Shown: one piece after another, positions 16,663-25,215 of the stretch
Layout of the letters: every line of letters starts with the position of its first letter
Numbering within the stretch: the first letter of the stretch is position 1
NCBI GenBank assembly: GCA_001698425.1
Contig: MBRE01000040.1
Span: 90,686-123,971 of the forward strand
Source of the DNA: Oscillatoriales cyanobacterium USR001
GTDB taxonomy: Bacteria > Cyanobacteriota > Cyanobacteriia > Cyanobacteriales > Microcoleaceae
DNA length: 33,286 bases
Reading direction: 5' to 3'
Notes under the pieces: generated by a model
Seen by the model: only the letters and a program-made list of their open reading frames with translations
Database searches by the model: none
Told to the model about the DNA's origin: nothing
Program-made: the position numbers and the translations under genes

Positions 16663-16680
16663 ACAAAATCGCCTTGGCGC

Positions 16681-17967
16681 TCAACCATTCAAATAATAAT
16701 CCCTCGTCCCTTTAGCATTCATCGCCTCTCCCAAACGATTTAAACCATGCACATAAGCAGCAGTCCGCATCGAAATTGACAACTCCTGGGCAATTTTCCA
16801 AATTACCTCAGTTTCCTCAATCATTTTCAACTTTAACCGCTGATTTACTTCGTCCAATTTCCAATAAAGTCCACTGCGATTTTGCACCCATTCAAAATAA
16901 CTTACCGTCACCCCTCCAGCATTCACCAAAATATCTGGGATAACGTTAATTCCCTTAGCTTCTAAAATCTGATCCGCAGCAGAAGTTGTGGGTCCATTAG
17001 CTACTTCAAAGATAAACTTAGCCTTAATATCATTCACATTTGCCTCAGTAATTTGATTTTCCAATGCCGCTGGAATTAGCACATCAACATCTAAGGCTAA
17101 AAGTTCTTCATTTGTCAAAACTTCATGCTCAACTATGTTGCAAAGGGAATCCTCACAATAAACAGCTTTGATGCTGCGGTTAGATTCTTTGAATTGCCGA
17201 ATACTGGGAATATCTAGCCCTTTTTTCGCATAAATTCCCCCTTGGGAATCGCTGACAGCAACTACTTTATAGCCAGCTTTCGAGAGCAATTCTGCTATTT
17301 CTGCACCCGCATTACCAAAACCTTGCACGGCAACTGTGGTATTTTGCGGTATTAGCTCAAATTTTGGCAATAGGGTTTCAATTACAAAAAAAGCTCCCAT
17401 TGCTGTGGCAGTATCTCGCCCCAAACTACCACCTATAGTGACAGGTTTACCTGTAACAACTGCTGGACAAAGTTTGCGGTTAATGATATTATATTGGTCA
17501 GCCATCCAACCCATAATCATCGGATTAGTGTAAACATCGGGTGCGGGAATATCGACATCTGGACCGATAAAATCTGCGATCGCATCTACATAACCCCGAC
17601 TTAACCGCTCTAATTCCATCTTTGATAATTCTTTGGGATTGAGGGTAATCCCTCCTTTCGCACCCCCAAAAGGCAAGTTTAAAACTGCACATTTAAAAGT
17701 CATCCAAAACGCCAAAGATTGTACTTCATCCAGCGAAACTTTTGGATGATAGCGCACGCCCCCTTTTGTGGGGCCTCTGGTGTCATCATAGCGGACTCGA
17801 TAGCCTTGAAAAATTCGCAAGGAACCGTTATCCATTCGCACTGGAATTGATACAATTAAAGTGGATTTTGGATATTTTAGGCGTTCAGTTGTGTCTTCTG
17901 AAAGCGAAACATATTTCAAAGCTTGCGCTAATCTGCGGCTGGCATCAGCAAATAATGAATCTGACAT
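16681..17967 (-). CDS. gdhA: Glutamate dehydrogenase (Glu/Leu/Phe/Val dehydrogenase family)
   Basis: The 428-residue enzyme performs reductive amination of 2-oxoglutarate to glutamate (and the reverse) in the cytosol. The N-terminal substrate domain shows TKGGVRYHP (67-74), with substrate-binding lysine, and PFGGAKGGI, with catalytic K104. The conserved PAPDVYTNPMIMGWM segment follows, then the dinucleotide-binding motif GFGNAGAE (216-223). The C terminus has the family's NAGGVTVSYFEW block. Length is typical of the hexameric bacterial form. The product could favour NADP or NAD; this is not settled by eye. Directly upstream of the ATG lies a heptamer array instead of a ribosome-binding site, and an NtcA-type promoter is seen further up. 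Confidence 0.93.
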   Translation of the reverse strand: MSDSLFADASRRLAQALKYVSLSEDTTERLKYPKSTLIVSIPVRMDNGSLRIFQGYRVRYDDTRGPTKGGVRYHPKVSLDEVQSLAFWMTFKCAVLNLPFGGAKGGITLNPKELSKMELERLSRGYVDAIADFIGPDVDIPAPDVYTNPMIMGWMADQYNIINRKLCPAVVTGKPVTIGGSLGRDTATAMGAFFVIETLLPKFELIPQNTTVAVQGFGNAGAEIAELLSKAGYKVVAVSDSQGGIYAKKGLDIPSIRQFKESNRSIKAVYCEDSLCNIVEHEVLTNEELLALDVDVLIPAALENQITEANVNDIKAKFIFEVANGPTTSAADQILEAKGINVIPDILVNAGGVTVSYFEWVQNRSGLYWKLDEVNQRLKLKMIEETEVIWKIAQELSISMRTAAYVHGLNRLGEAMNAKGTRDYYLNG

Positions 17968-17972
17968 AGGAA

Positions 17973-18042
17973 GGAAGAAGGAAGAAGGAAGAAGGAAGAA
18001 GGAAGAAGGAAGAAGGAAGAAGGAAGAAGGAAGAAGGAAGAA
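17973..18042. repeat. Heptanucleotide tandem array (GGAAGAA)10 in the gdhA leader
   Basis: Ten perfect copies of GGAAGAA (17973-18042), with partial copies at both ends (17969-18047), abut the gdhA start codon on its 5' side. In gdhA sense it is a pyrimidine-rich TTCTTCC tract and leaves no Shine-Dalgarno sequence next to the ATG. Confidence 0.95.
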
Positions 18043-18047
18043 GGAAG

Positions 18048-18445
18048 TCTGTTAACAGTTAATTAACTTATGTCAACCTGCTTAATATTTTTCCCCTTTT
18101 ATTCAATTAAAGCACAAGGCAAATCAGATTTAGTGATTTCTGCGGCAAAAAATGTCAATTTTTGTATCGAATTTAGCAAAATGATTACAAGACTTATGGT
18201 ATTGATACCTACTCAATCGGCGTGTAAATGCTGGGCTTGGTTGTTGAGGCGATCGCTTCAACACCTCAAAATTCCCCATGAGGGATCGTACCCCTCAACA
18301 TCATTGACATTGAAAAGATACACTTAAACTATCAATTTCTGTTTAAGATAAAATTGTGCGATCTGAATTAAATCAAATTTTCATAGTAATTTGATTGCCA
18401 ATTAACATCAAGAAATTAAGTGCTTTTACAGGCAAAATAGTAACC
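18048..18445. other. 398-base intergenic region between gdhA and the DUF4126 gene
   Basis: I see no convincing gene here. It holds a candidate NtcA promoter for gdhA (18170-18212) and a near-palindrome around a HIP1 octamer (18243-18262, 18 of 20 bases symmetric). GTTGAGG (18243-18249) is also inverted as CCTCAAC (18293-18299). The remainder is AT-rich. It is likely the shared divergent control region of the two genes. Confidence 0.6.
18170..18212 (-). promoter_or_regulatory. Candidate NtcA-activated promoter of gdhA
   Basis: GTATTGATACCTAC (18199-18212) fits the NtcA consensus GTAN8TAC exactly. On the gdhA strand a TAAATT box (complement of 18170-18175, TAN3T) follows after 23 bases, the canonical spacing of NtcA-activated promoters. 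The start of transcription would lie near 18163, giving a leader of about 196 bases that includes the heptamer array. Confidence 0.55.
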
Positions 18446-19057
18446 ATGATAGAACTCCTAGCCGCCCTTTCTGCTGCTGCGGCGGGGGGTATGAGAATCG
18501 CCCTACCCCTGCTGTTAATTGGTATATTGCGGAGTGACAATCTTTGGTCGCAAGTGCCATTATTGTCTCGCATCCACCCCCAAGTTGTGGTAGGAATTTT
18601 AGTGAGTTGGTCGCTATTTGAATTATTCGCTTCCAAAAATCTTTTAGGTCAACGCATTCTGCCAATTATTCAGATCCTTTTAAGTCCAATTGTAGGAGCA
18701 ATTATGAGTTTGACAATTGGACAAATGACAATTATTGAAGATAATCCTGGTTATAATTGGTTACTTTGGATCATAGCTGTAGTTGGTGGTTTATTAGCTT
18801 TAGTATTACAATTGGTTCAAGCCGGCTGGTTTTATAGATTGCGGGGTTTACCAATTTGGGTTATTTTTGCTCAAGATGCTCTTTGTATTTGTCTAGTTCT
18901 TTTGGCCTTTGATGCACCGAGACAAGGTGGACTAATTGCTTTAATGTTACTCTGGTTTGCAATTCGTAGTTCTAAAGAATGGTATCGTTGGTATAAAGAT
19001 CAAGGAACACCGGGAAAGAGGGGAAATCCCCGGCGGCATAAAAGAGATCCTGATTAA
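18446..19057 (+). CDS. DUF4126 family membrane protein
   Basis: The 203-residue integral membrane protein has the DUF4126 layout: an N-terminal helix with small residues (LLAALSAAAAGGMRIALPLLLIGIL), then HPQVVVGILVSWSLFELFASK, and four or more further hydrophobic segments, ending in a basic tail (KRGNPRRHKRDPD). The family is conserved in cyanobacteria and has no known biochemical function. ATG 18446 gives the usual start; the frame is open from a TTG at 18395 but with unlikely upstream residues. No clear ribosome-binding site. It is divergent from gdhA and monocistronic. Confidence 0.82.
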   Translation: MIELLAALSAAAAGGMRIALPLLLIGILRSDNLWSQVPLLSRIHPQVVVGILVSWSLFELFASKNLLGQRILPIIQILLSPIVGAIMSLTIGQMTIIEDNPGYNWLLWIIAVVGGLLALVLQLVQAGWFYRLRGLPIWVIFAQDALCICLVLLAFDAPRQGGLIALMLLWFAIRSSKEWYRWYKDQGTPGKRGNPRRHKRDPD

Positions 19058-19072
19058 TTTGTTAACTGTTTT

Positions 19073-19107
19073 GTAGCAAGCGCAAAGAGCGCTAAAGCGC
19101 TTACTAC
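19073..19107. repeat. REP-like hairpin, family B copy 1
   Basis: GTAGCAAGCGC (19073-19083) is inverted as GCGCTTACTAC (19097-19107) with one mismatch. The same element recurs at 30382-30417. It lies after the DUF4126 stop and before the convergent hemH gene. Confidence 0.85.
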
Positions 19108-19140
19108 AAACCAAATTATCAAGTTATTTAATTTTCATTC

Positions 19141-20304
19141 CTAAAGCAAACCAATAAAATGCAGGGGACCATGACCAGTCATTAACTCCACTAACAACCC
19201 AATAAAACCAATCATTGCCAGACGACCATTCCAAACTTCCGCCGCTGTAGTTAAACCCCATTCCCAACGTTCTTGAGGATACATCTTCGCCTTCTTCGGA
19301 GGATGTATCACTTCAGCAAACTTAATATTAGGTGCTTCCAAAGCTTCAATTACTGAATCAGCTAAATCCCCAATAAATACAGGATGAGTATTCAGAGCCG
19401 GCACTCGGTAGAAATTATGAATCCCTGAATTTTCTGCTAATTCTCGATACTCCATATCAATTTCTTGGAGAGTTTCTATATGTTCAGAAACAAAACTAAT
19501 AGGTACTACAAGTAACTCATTAATTCCTTGAGCAGCTAATTCTGGAATCGAATCTTCCGTATAAGGTTTTAACCATTCTACTGGACCTACTCGACTTTGA
19601 TATGCCAAAGTATGATTGTTTTGCCGATTAAGAGTCTGCATAATCTTGCTAGTACAATCCTCTATTTCTCGCTGATAAGGATCGCCGGCTTCTTCAACAT
19701 AGCTAACCGGAACACCGTGAGCGCTGAAAAATATGTGAACTCGATCGGGATGGGGACATTTATCTAGTTCTTGGGCAATTAATTGAGCCATTGCTTGCAG
19801 ATAACCTGCTCGATGATACCAAGATGGAATCAGTGTATATTCAATTTGATGAAGGCTGATATCTTGTTCCCAAATTCTTTCTAAAAGGCGGAAACTAGAG
19901 CCACTGGTACTAATGGAAAATTGGGGATATAAAGGTAAGATGACTAATTTTTCAATTCGATCTTGCTTGATTTTTGCGATCGCTTCCTCAGTAAAAGGAT
20001 GCCAGTAACGCATCCCTACGTAAACTTTAACTTCCCGTCCCTTTTCCTTTAACTGCGTTTCTAAAGCTACAGCCTGCTCTTCAGTAATTCGCCGTAGAGG
20101 AGATCCACCACCGATGTGTTTGTAGTTTGCTTGAGATTTTTTAGCCCGCAGCGTAGAAATTAACCAGGCGAGGGGTTTCTGCATCCAGGGAAAAGGCAGG
20201 CGAATAATCTCTGGGTCAGAAAACAGGTTAAATAGAAAGTGGCGGACATCCTCGATGGTATCTGGCCCGCCCAAGTTTAGTAGTAATACTCCTATACGAC
20301 CCAT
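19141..20304 (-). CDS. hemH: Ferrochelatase with C-terminal chlorophyll-a/b-binding-like helix
   Basis: The 387-residue enzyme inserts Fe2+ into protoporphyrin IX to make heme, at the branch point with chlorophyll synthesis. It begins [16 protein letters not shown]. The active-site histidine is visible in [12 protein letters not shown] (H196), and the acidic metal-path residue lies in [17 protein letters not shown] linker after about residue 325 leads to [30 protein letters not shown], which has the E..NGRLAM signature of a high-light-inducible/LHC-type membrane helix, typical of cyanobacterial and plastid type II ferrochelatases. It is divergent from bciB across a 232-base gap. Confidence 0.96.
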   Translation of the reverse strand: MGRIGVLLLNLGGPDTIEDVRHFLFNLFSDPEIIRLPFPWMQKPLAWLISTLRAKKSQANYKHIGGGSPLRRITEEQAVALETQLKEKGREVKVYVGMRYWHPFTEEAIAKIKQDRIEKLVILPLYPQFSISTSGSSFRLLERIWEQDISLHQIEYTLIPSWYHRAGYLQAMAQLIAQELDKCPHPDRVHIFFSAHGVPVSYVEEAGDPYQREIEDCTSKIMQTLNRQNNHTLAYQSRVGPVEWLKPYTEDSIPELAAQGINELLVVPISFVSEHIETLQEIDMEYRELAENSGIHNFYRVPALNTHPVFIGDLADSVIEALEAPNIKFAEVIHPPKKAKMYPQERWEWGLTTAAEVWNGRLAMIGFIGLLVELMTGHGPLHFIGLL

Positions 20305-20536
20305 AGTGCTTGCAGTTCCTTTATTGTTTAAGCTTCTTTACCAATTTTAATAATAATCATATAACTTTTTAATTGATAATTTCTAGCAAAACAGATATTT
20401 TTAATGGTACAACCATTTTTGATTTTTGATTTTTGATTAAAATTCATGGGGGGGCAGTGCGCTAGAATATTTGTACAACTTAATTAGACGTGCTATATCC
20501 TAATAAAAGCCATCTCTATATAACATTAACAATTTA

Positions 20537-21739
20537 ATGATCGCCACTGAATCTAACCAACACAAAAAAGCTAAAGCGCTCAAACCAAACAGCCGTCGCC
20601 CCGCAAAAGAACTTTGTAGCGAGTGTGGTCTGTGCGATACATATTACATTCATTATGTCAAGGAAGCTTGTGCTTTTCTAACTCAGCATATAGCGGAATT
20701 AGAATTAGAAATACACGGGCGATCGCGCAATCTTGATAACTCGGATGACTGGTATTTTGGCGTTAATCAAACCATGATAGCCGCTCGCAAAAAGGAGCCA
20801 ATTGAGGGCGCACAATGGACGGGAATTGTAAGTACAATTGCTATAGAAATGCTGAATCTGGGGATAGTTGAAGGTGTGGTTTGCGTTCAAAATACCCAGG
20901 AAGATCGCTTTCAACCGATGCCAATTATTGCGACAACAGCGGAGGAAATTTTAGCGGCAAAAGTGAATAAGCCGACGCTTTCTCCTAACCTTTCAGTTTT
21001 GGAGCAAATTGAAAAATCGGGAATGAAGCGACTGTTAGTAATTGGTGTTGGCTGTCAAATTCAAGCTTTGCGAACTGTGGAGAAGAAATTAGGGTTAGAA
21101 AAGCTCTATGTTTTGGGTACTCCCTGCGTGGATAATGTCAGTCGTGCGGGTTTGCAAAAGTTCTTAGAAACGACTAGCCGTTCCCATAAAACGGTGGTTT
21201 CTTATGAGTTTATGCAGGATTTTAACGTTCACTTTAAGCATGAAGATGGTTCAACGGAAAAAGTGCCTTTTTTTGGGTTGAATACTAAGGAACTTAAGGA
21301 TGTTTTTGCGCCTTCTTGTTTGAGTTGTTTTGATTATGTCAATGGTTTGGCTGATTTAGTTGTTGGCTATATGGGCGCACCTTTTGGCTGGCAATGGATT
21401 GTAGTTAGAAATGATACGGGACAAGAGATGTTAGATTTGGTAATGGATCGATTAAATACTCAATCTGTGATGTCTCAAGGTAATAGGATGCCGGCGGTGC
21501 AGCAGAGTATTCCGGCTTATGAAAAGGGGGTGACTTTGCCGATGTGGGCGGCGAAGTTGATGGGGGTATTTATTGAGAAAATTGGACCGAAGGGTTTGGA
21601 ATATGCGCGGTTTTCGATCGATTCTCATTTTACTCGGAATTATCTTTATGTGAAGCGGAATTATCCTGAGAAGTTGGAGGCTCATGTGCCGGAATTTGCG
21701 AAGCGAATTGTGGGACAATATAAGTTGCCAGAATCTTAG
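20537..21739 (+). CDS. bciB: Divinyl chlorophyllide a 8-vinyl-reductase, BciB type (FrhB family)
   Basis: The 400-residue protein belongs to the FrhB/FdhB family of flavin and iron-sulfur reductases and matches the cyanobacterial type of slr1923. That enzyme reduces the 8-vinyl group of divinyl (proto)chlorophyllide using ferredoxin. The N terminus shows CSECGLC (C27, C30, C33), and a further CLSCFDY motif follows at about 269-275, both expected for Fe-S clusters; GVGCQIQALR and LGTPCVDN are family blocks. Plant homologues reduce 7-hydroxymethyl chlorophyll, so that activity is an alternative, but in cyanobacteria lacking bciA the vinyl reductase is the usual role. It pairs divergently with hemH, another tetrapyrrole gene. 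Confidence 0.88.
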   Translation: MIATESNQHKKAKALKPNSRRPAKELCSECGLCDTYYIHYVKEACAFLTQHIAELELEIHGRSRNLDNSDDWYFGVNQTMIAARKKEPIEGAQWTGIVSTIAIEMLNLGIVEGVVCVQNTQEDRFQPMPIIATTAEEILAAKVNKPTLSPNLSVLEQIEKSGMKRLLVIGVGCQIQALRTVEKKLGLEKLYVLGTPCVDNVSRAGLQKFLETTSRSHKTVVSYEFMQDFNVHFKHEDGSTEKVPFFGLNTKELKDVFAPSCLSCFDYVNGLADLVVGYMGAPFGWQWIVVRNDTGQEMLDLVMDRLNTQSVMSQGNRMPAVQQSIPAYEKGVTLPMWAAKLMGVFIEKIGPKGLEYARFSIDSHFTRNYLYVKRNYPEKLEAHVPEFAKRIVGQYKLPES

Positions 21740-21873
21740 TTGGATTTGGTATAATATATTAATGTAGGCTGGATGCTGTGGTAATTATTCTTTGCTATTA
21801 GCTAGGAAATAGCGATCGCAGCGCCCAAACTACGAAGCTCGTTGGGGAGGAGACAAACCAATAGGAGTTAATG

Positions 21874-22023
21874 ATGACTGAAACAACATTTTATCCTAAA
21901 ACTAATATCAACAGAGATTATATTATTACTCTGTGTCTCAATATCAGGATGAATTATCATATAAAAGAAAGAGAAAAATGCGTTTACCAAGAAAAATTAA
22001 ATTATGCGATCGCGGGGCATTAA
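21874..22023 (+). CDS. Possible upstream ORF overlapping the M28 peptidase gene
   Basis: A 49-codon frame starts MTETTFYPKTNINRDYIIT with AGGAG (21863-21867) placed 6 bases before ATG 21874, the best ribosome-binding site in this region. It runs out of frame into the M28 gene and stops at TAA 22021-22023. It may be a coupling leader ORF, or the original N terminus of the peptidase separated by a frameshift. The peptide matches nothing I recognise. Confidence 0.3.
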   Translation: MTETTFYPKTNINRDYIITLCLNIRMNYHIKEREKCVYQEKLNYAIAGH

Positions 22024-23015
22024 TTAGACTTGCTATACTAAGTATTGTCCTGATTATTGTGATTTTTGGAGGGTATTTGACTATGATTGCTATGCCAGGA
22101 AAAAGCTATAGCGGCGAAATTCCGCCTTTAACAACCCAGGAGATTTTAATTAGGGATGCTTTGCGCCGAGATGTGGAAAAATTAGCTGGTGAAATTGGGG
22201 AACGCAATTTTATTCAATACCAGAAACTTGTGGAAGCTGCTGATTTTTTGGCAACTTCTTTTGAGAGTGCTGGCTATCAAGTGGAAAGACAAAGATACAA
22301 AATTGATGATAGATTTTATGATAATATTGAAGTGGAAATTGTTGGGGGAAAGAATGCGGATGAAATTGTGGTTGTTGGCGGACATTATGACTCAGTGGTA
22401 GGTAGTCCAGGGGCGAATGATAATGCAACTGGGGCGGCGGGGGTGTTGGCTTTGGCGAGAATATTTGCGGGGAAAAAACCGGAAAGAACATTGCGTTTTG
22501 TGGAATTTGTCAATGAGGAACCGCCTTTTTTTTGGACTGCGGATATGGGAAGTTTAGTTTATGCAAAAAGATGCCGGGAAAGAAATGAAAAAATTGTGGG
22601 GATGTTGAGTTTAGAGACGATCGGTTATTATTCAGATGTTAAGGATAGTCAGAAATATCCAGCACCATTAAATCTACTTTATCCTACTTCTGGAAATTTT
22701 ATTGGATTTATTGGTAATACGGGGTCAAGTAAGTTGGTGAGGGATGCGATCGCATCTTTTCGTCGCCATACTGAATTTCCCTCGGAAGGTGCAGCAATTC
22801 CTGGTATGATTCCTGGTGTTGGTTGGTCAGATCAATGGGCTTTTTGGCAGCATGGTTATCAGGGTTTAATGGTGACTGATACGGCTCCTTATCGCTATCC
22901 TTTTTATCATACTTCCGAGGATACGCCGGATAAAGTTAATTGGGAAAGGACGGCGAAGGTAATAGCTGGATTGGCAAAAGTTGTGGCAGATTTGGTGGGA
23001 ATTGATATTAATTAA
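21978..23015 (+). CDS. M28 family metallopeptidase, membrane anchored
   Basis: The 345-residue protein has one N-terminal membrane helix (about 15-38, LIRLAILSIVLIIVIFGG) and then a periplasmic or extracytoplasmic M28 aminopeptidase domain. Zinc ligands and catalytic residues are visible: GGHYDSV (H136, D138), GANDNATGAAG (D148), FVNEEPPFF (E180-E181) and a terminal HTSEDTPDK. These are the cocatalytic two-zinc motifs of the family. ATG 21978 is chosen; the in-frame GTG at 21933 would add 15 residues without a Shine-Dalgarno sequence. A substrate preference cannot be read. The gene stands alone, convergent with the Crp-family gene. Confidence 0.85.
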   Translation: MRLPRKIKLCDRGALIRLAILSIVLIIVIFGGYLTMIAMPGKSYSGEIPPLTTQEILIRDALRRDVEKLAGEIGERNFIQYQKLVEAADFLATSFESAGYQVERQRYKIDDRFYDNIEVEIVGGKNADEIVVVGGHYDSVVGSPGANDNATGAAGVLALARIFAGKKPERTLRFVEFVNEEPPFFWTADMGSLVYAKRCRERNEKIVGMLSLETIGYYSDVKDSQKYPAPLNLLYPTSGNFIGFIGNTGSSKLVRDAIASFRRHTEFPSEGAAIPGMIPGVGWSDQWAFWQHGYQGLMVTDTAPYRYPFYHTSEDTPDKVNWERTAKVIAGLAKVVADLVGIDIN

Positions 23016-23046
23016 GTATTAATTAAGTCAATTCATTTCAATAGTT

Positions 23047-23712
23047 CTAAACGGGTTTAGATTTTACCCCAAACAAATCAGAGGCGATCGCAAAAGTATC
23101 ATTTCCTAAAATTAAATGGCGATCTCTATCTCGACTAATACACCCATTTTGTTGCAACTTACCCAGCATTCGAGTCACAGTCACCCGTGTAGTGCAAATT
23201 GCATTAGCAATATCCTGATGTGTTACCCGAATACTTAACCGACTTCCACCCGCTACAGGTTGACCAAATTCTTGTTTGAGTAGCAACAATATCTGATACA
23301 ATCTATCTTCTACTCGTCGCTGTCCTGTAATCGCTAAAATCGCCTCCATTTGTCGCAATCTGCGTCCCATTTGAGGTAGTAAAGCATGGCATAATTGTGG
23401 AGAAGCCTCTACTTCTACCATAGAATACCAGATTAAATAAGTATCGGATATTGTTGTGGCTCGATAAGTCTGCAAACAAGTTAACCAAAGGCCAAAACAC
23501 ATTGAAGGTCCCGCCCAACCTAAAAGCCCCTCTTCGCCGGTTGCATAAAGTGTACTTAACTGCACTAAACCTTGACAAACTTGCCAAATTCCTTGGGAGA
23601 CGAGAGGAATTTCACTACCTTTGGCGTAAAAATGCAAGTTGTGATTCAAGCTTTGATTAAGGTCTGTGATGTGCAGGTTTCCTTCTAAAACTGCTTTGGA
23701 AGTTGGAGGCAT
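23047..23712 (-). CDS. Crp/Fnr family transcriptional regulator
   Basis: The 221-residue protein has the Crp/Fnr plan: an N-terminal beta-roll sensor region (about 1-95, with LYATGEEGLLGWAGPSM near the usual effector site), a long dimer helix (about 105-145) and a C-terminal winged helix. The recognition region is clear: RVTHQDIANAICTTRVTVTRMLGKLQQNGCI. The sensor domain lacks the canonical cAMP-binding RES motif and has no Fe-S cysteine set, so it probably responds to something else or is constitutive. Its recognition helix TTRVTVTRML is very like that of NtcA, so overlapping binding sites are possible. It is convergent with the M28 gene. Confidence 0.88.
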   Translation of the reverse strand: MPPTSKAVLEGNLHITDLNQSLNHNLHFYAKGSEIPLVSQGIWQVCQGLVQLSTLYATGEEGLLGWAGPSMCFGLWLTCLQTYRATTISDTYLIWYSMVEVEASPQLCHALLPQMGRRLRQMEAILAITGQRRVEDRLYQILLLLKQEFGQPVAGGSRLSIRVTHQDIANAICTTRVTVTRMLGKLQQNGCISRDRDRHLILGNDTFAIASDLFGVKSKPV

Positions 23713-23859
23713 ACCTAAGTAATTCCAGGTAAATAATACTGGTTTGATATATATGGCTTTAACTTTATACTATGAAGGTAAAGGATTCGTAATCGTTAGG
23801 TTAGGAATAAGATAAGATTTTTTATGGATTTTTTATGGTAATATTAAGGTAAATTTGAT

Positions 23860-23934
23860 GTAGGGGCGAAGCATTCGGGGAGATAAGTTATTGGCGATCG
23901 ACAGAGATTTCCGGCTGGAATGCTTCGCCCCTAC
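23860..23934. repeat. 75-bp inverted-repeat element (MITE-like)
   Basis: A 17-bp arm (23860-23876, begins GTAGGGGCGAAG) is perfectly inverted at 23918-23934, with a 41-bp interior containing a HIP1-like GCGATCG. The ends GTAGGGG...CCCCTAC resemble those of the REP elements near the RAYT gene. It lies in the gap between the Crp-family gene and lpxD. Confidence 0.85.
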
Positions 23935-23951
23935 AGATTTGAAAATACGCC

Positions 23952-24995
23952 CTAATCTTTTAAATTTAGGTGGCGTTTAAGTTGCCGTATAGACTGATAA
24001 ATTTCAGGAAGGCGACTATAAATAGCTGCGGCTTTGAGAAATACTTTGTGGGGAATTGCTGGGATTCCTGTAACGATCGCGCCTTCTGGTACATCATTAT
24101 GAATACCAGCTTTGGCTGTGGCGATCGCGCCGTCTCCTATTTTTGCTTGATTAGCAATTCCTACTTGACCTGCTAACAATACATTATTTCCTACTTTTAC
24201 GCCGCCGGCCATACCAACTAAGGCGGCGATCGCGGTATTTCTGCCTACTTGACAACCATGACCAATATGTACTAAATTATCGATTTTTGTCTGTCTGCCA
24301 ATGCGTGTTTCTCCTACTGCCGGTCGATCGATTGTACTATTACAACCAACTTCTACGCCGTCTTCTAAAATAGTATAACCTGATTGTTCCATTTTAAACC
24401 AACCTGTCGGCGTGGGTACAAAACCAAAACCTTCAGCACCAATAACAGCGCCAGAATGAATTACGCAATCCGAGCCAATTTGAGCGCGTTCGTGGATGGT
24501 ACAATTAGCGTGTAAAATAGTGCGATCGCCAATTTTTACTTCTGGATAAATCACGACATTGGGATGAATGCAAACGCCATTACCAATTTTAACATCTGCT
24601 TGAATTACTACATGAGGACCGAGGTAAATATCTGTACCAATTTGAGCGCTGGGGTGAATTATTGCAGTAGGATGAATTGCCGGATTTGGTTGAAATGGCT
24701 GATAAAAAATCGCGATCGCTTCAGCAAATAATAGTCTGGGATCTCGTGTTGCCATCCACGCAATTCCCCGCTGAGTAGCTGTTATCTGAAGGGCTTCATC
24801 CATCGGCAAAATTAACGCCTTCGCCTCAGTTGTGCTAACAAAAGCCGCAAATTTACCACCTTCTATATAACTAATATCGCTAGATTTAGCGCGATCGACT
24901 GCCGCCACACCACTAATTTCTGGATCGAGAGAATCCATTGTGAGACTATGACTAGAAACTAAAGTAAGTTTTTGTAACAATTCACTAAATTTCAT
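23952..24995 (-). CDS. lpxD: UDP-3-O-acylglucosamine N-acyltransferase (LpxD)
   Basis: The 347-residue enzyme transfers a 3-hydroxyacyl chain from ACP onto the 2-amino group of UDP-3-O-acyl-glucosamine, the third step of lipid A synthesis. The N-terminal uridine-binding domain (about 1-100) precedes a left-handed beta helix of hexapeptide repeats (HPTAIIHPSAQIGTDIYLG onward), and the catalytic histidine is in DNLVHIGHGC (H246). A C-terminal helix follows (YSRLPEIYQSIRQLKRHL). Length is normal. No other lpx genes adjoin it here, and no operon partner is visible. Confidence 0.96.
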   Translation of the reverse strand: MKFSELLQKLTLVSSHSLTMDSLDPEISGVAAVDRAKSSDISYIEGGKFAAFVSTTEAKALILPMDEALQITATQRGIAWMATRDPRLLFAEAIAIFYQPFQPNPAIHPTAIIHPSAQIGTDIYLGPHVVIQADVKIGNGVCIHPNVVIYPEVKIGDRTILHANCTIHERAQIGSDCVIHSGAVIGAEGFGFVPTPTGWFKMEQSGYTILEDGVEVGCNSTIDRPAVGETRIGRQTKIDNLVHIGHGCQVGRNTAIAALVGMAGGVKVGNNVLLAGQVGIANQAKIGDGAIATAKAGIHNDVPEGAIVTGIPAIPHKVFLKAAAIYSRLPEIYQSIRQLKRHLNLKD

Positions 24996-25084
24996 AGTTA
25001 AAGATTACCATTGAAGATGGATTTTGAGTGCTTAAGTAAAATGTTCATTTTCCTAGATTACCATGAAACTCGATCGAGACTAAA

Positions 25085-25146
25085 AGAAACCGGGTTTTTT
25101 AGGGAATTTTGGGCGACAACGAATATTTTAGTGAAACCTGGTTTCT
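25085..25146. repeat. Inverted repeat before the NACHT gene
   Basis: AGAAACCGGGTTT (25085-25097) is inverted as AAACCTGGTTTCT (25134-25146), 12 of 13 bases. This AGAAACC..GGTTTCT hairpin resembles a repeat scattered in cyanobacterial intergenic regions. The frame open at 25011-25241 over it is not considered coding. Confidence 0.7.
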
Positions 25147-25215
25147 CGGCCCGGAGTAAATGTTATAATATGGGTGAGATTTTTATACTTTTTACAGTTA
25201 GGTTGAAAATTTCTT

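Noticed and set aside
18070..18327. 85-codon open frame upstream of the DUF4126 gene
   Set aside because: It has no ribosome-binding site, an unlikely composition (Cys and aromatic clusters), and overlaps the candidate NtcA promoter region.
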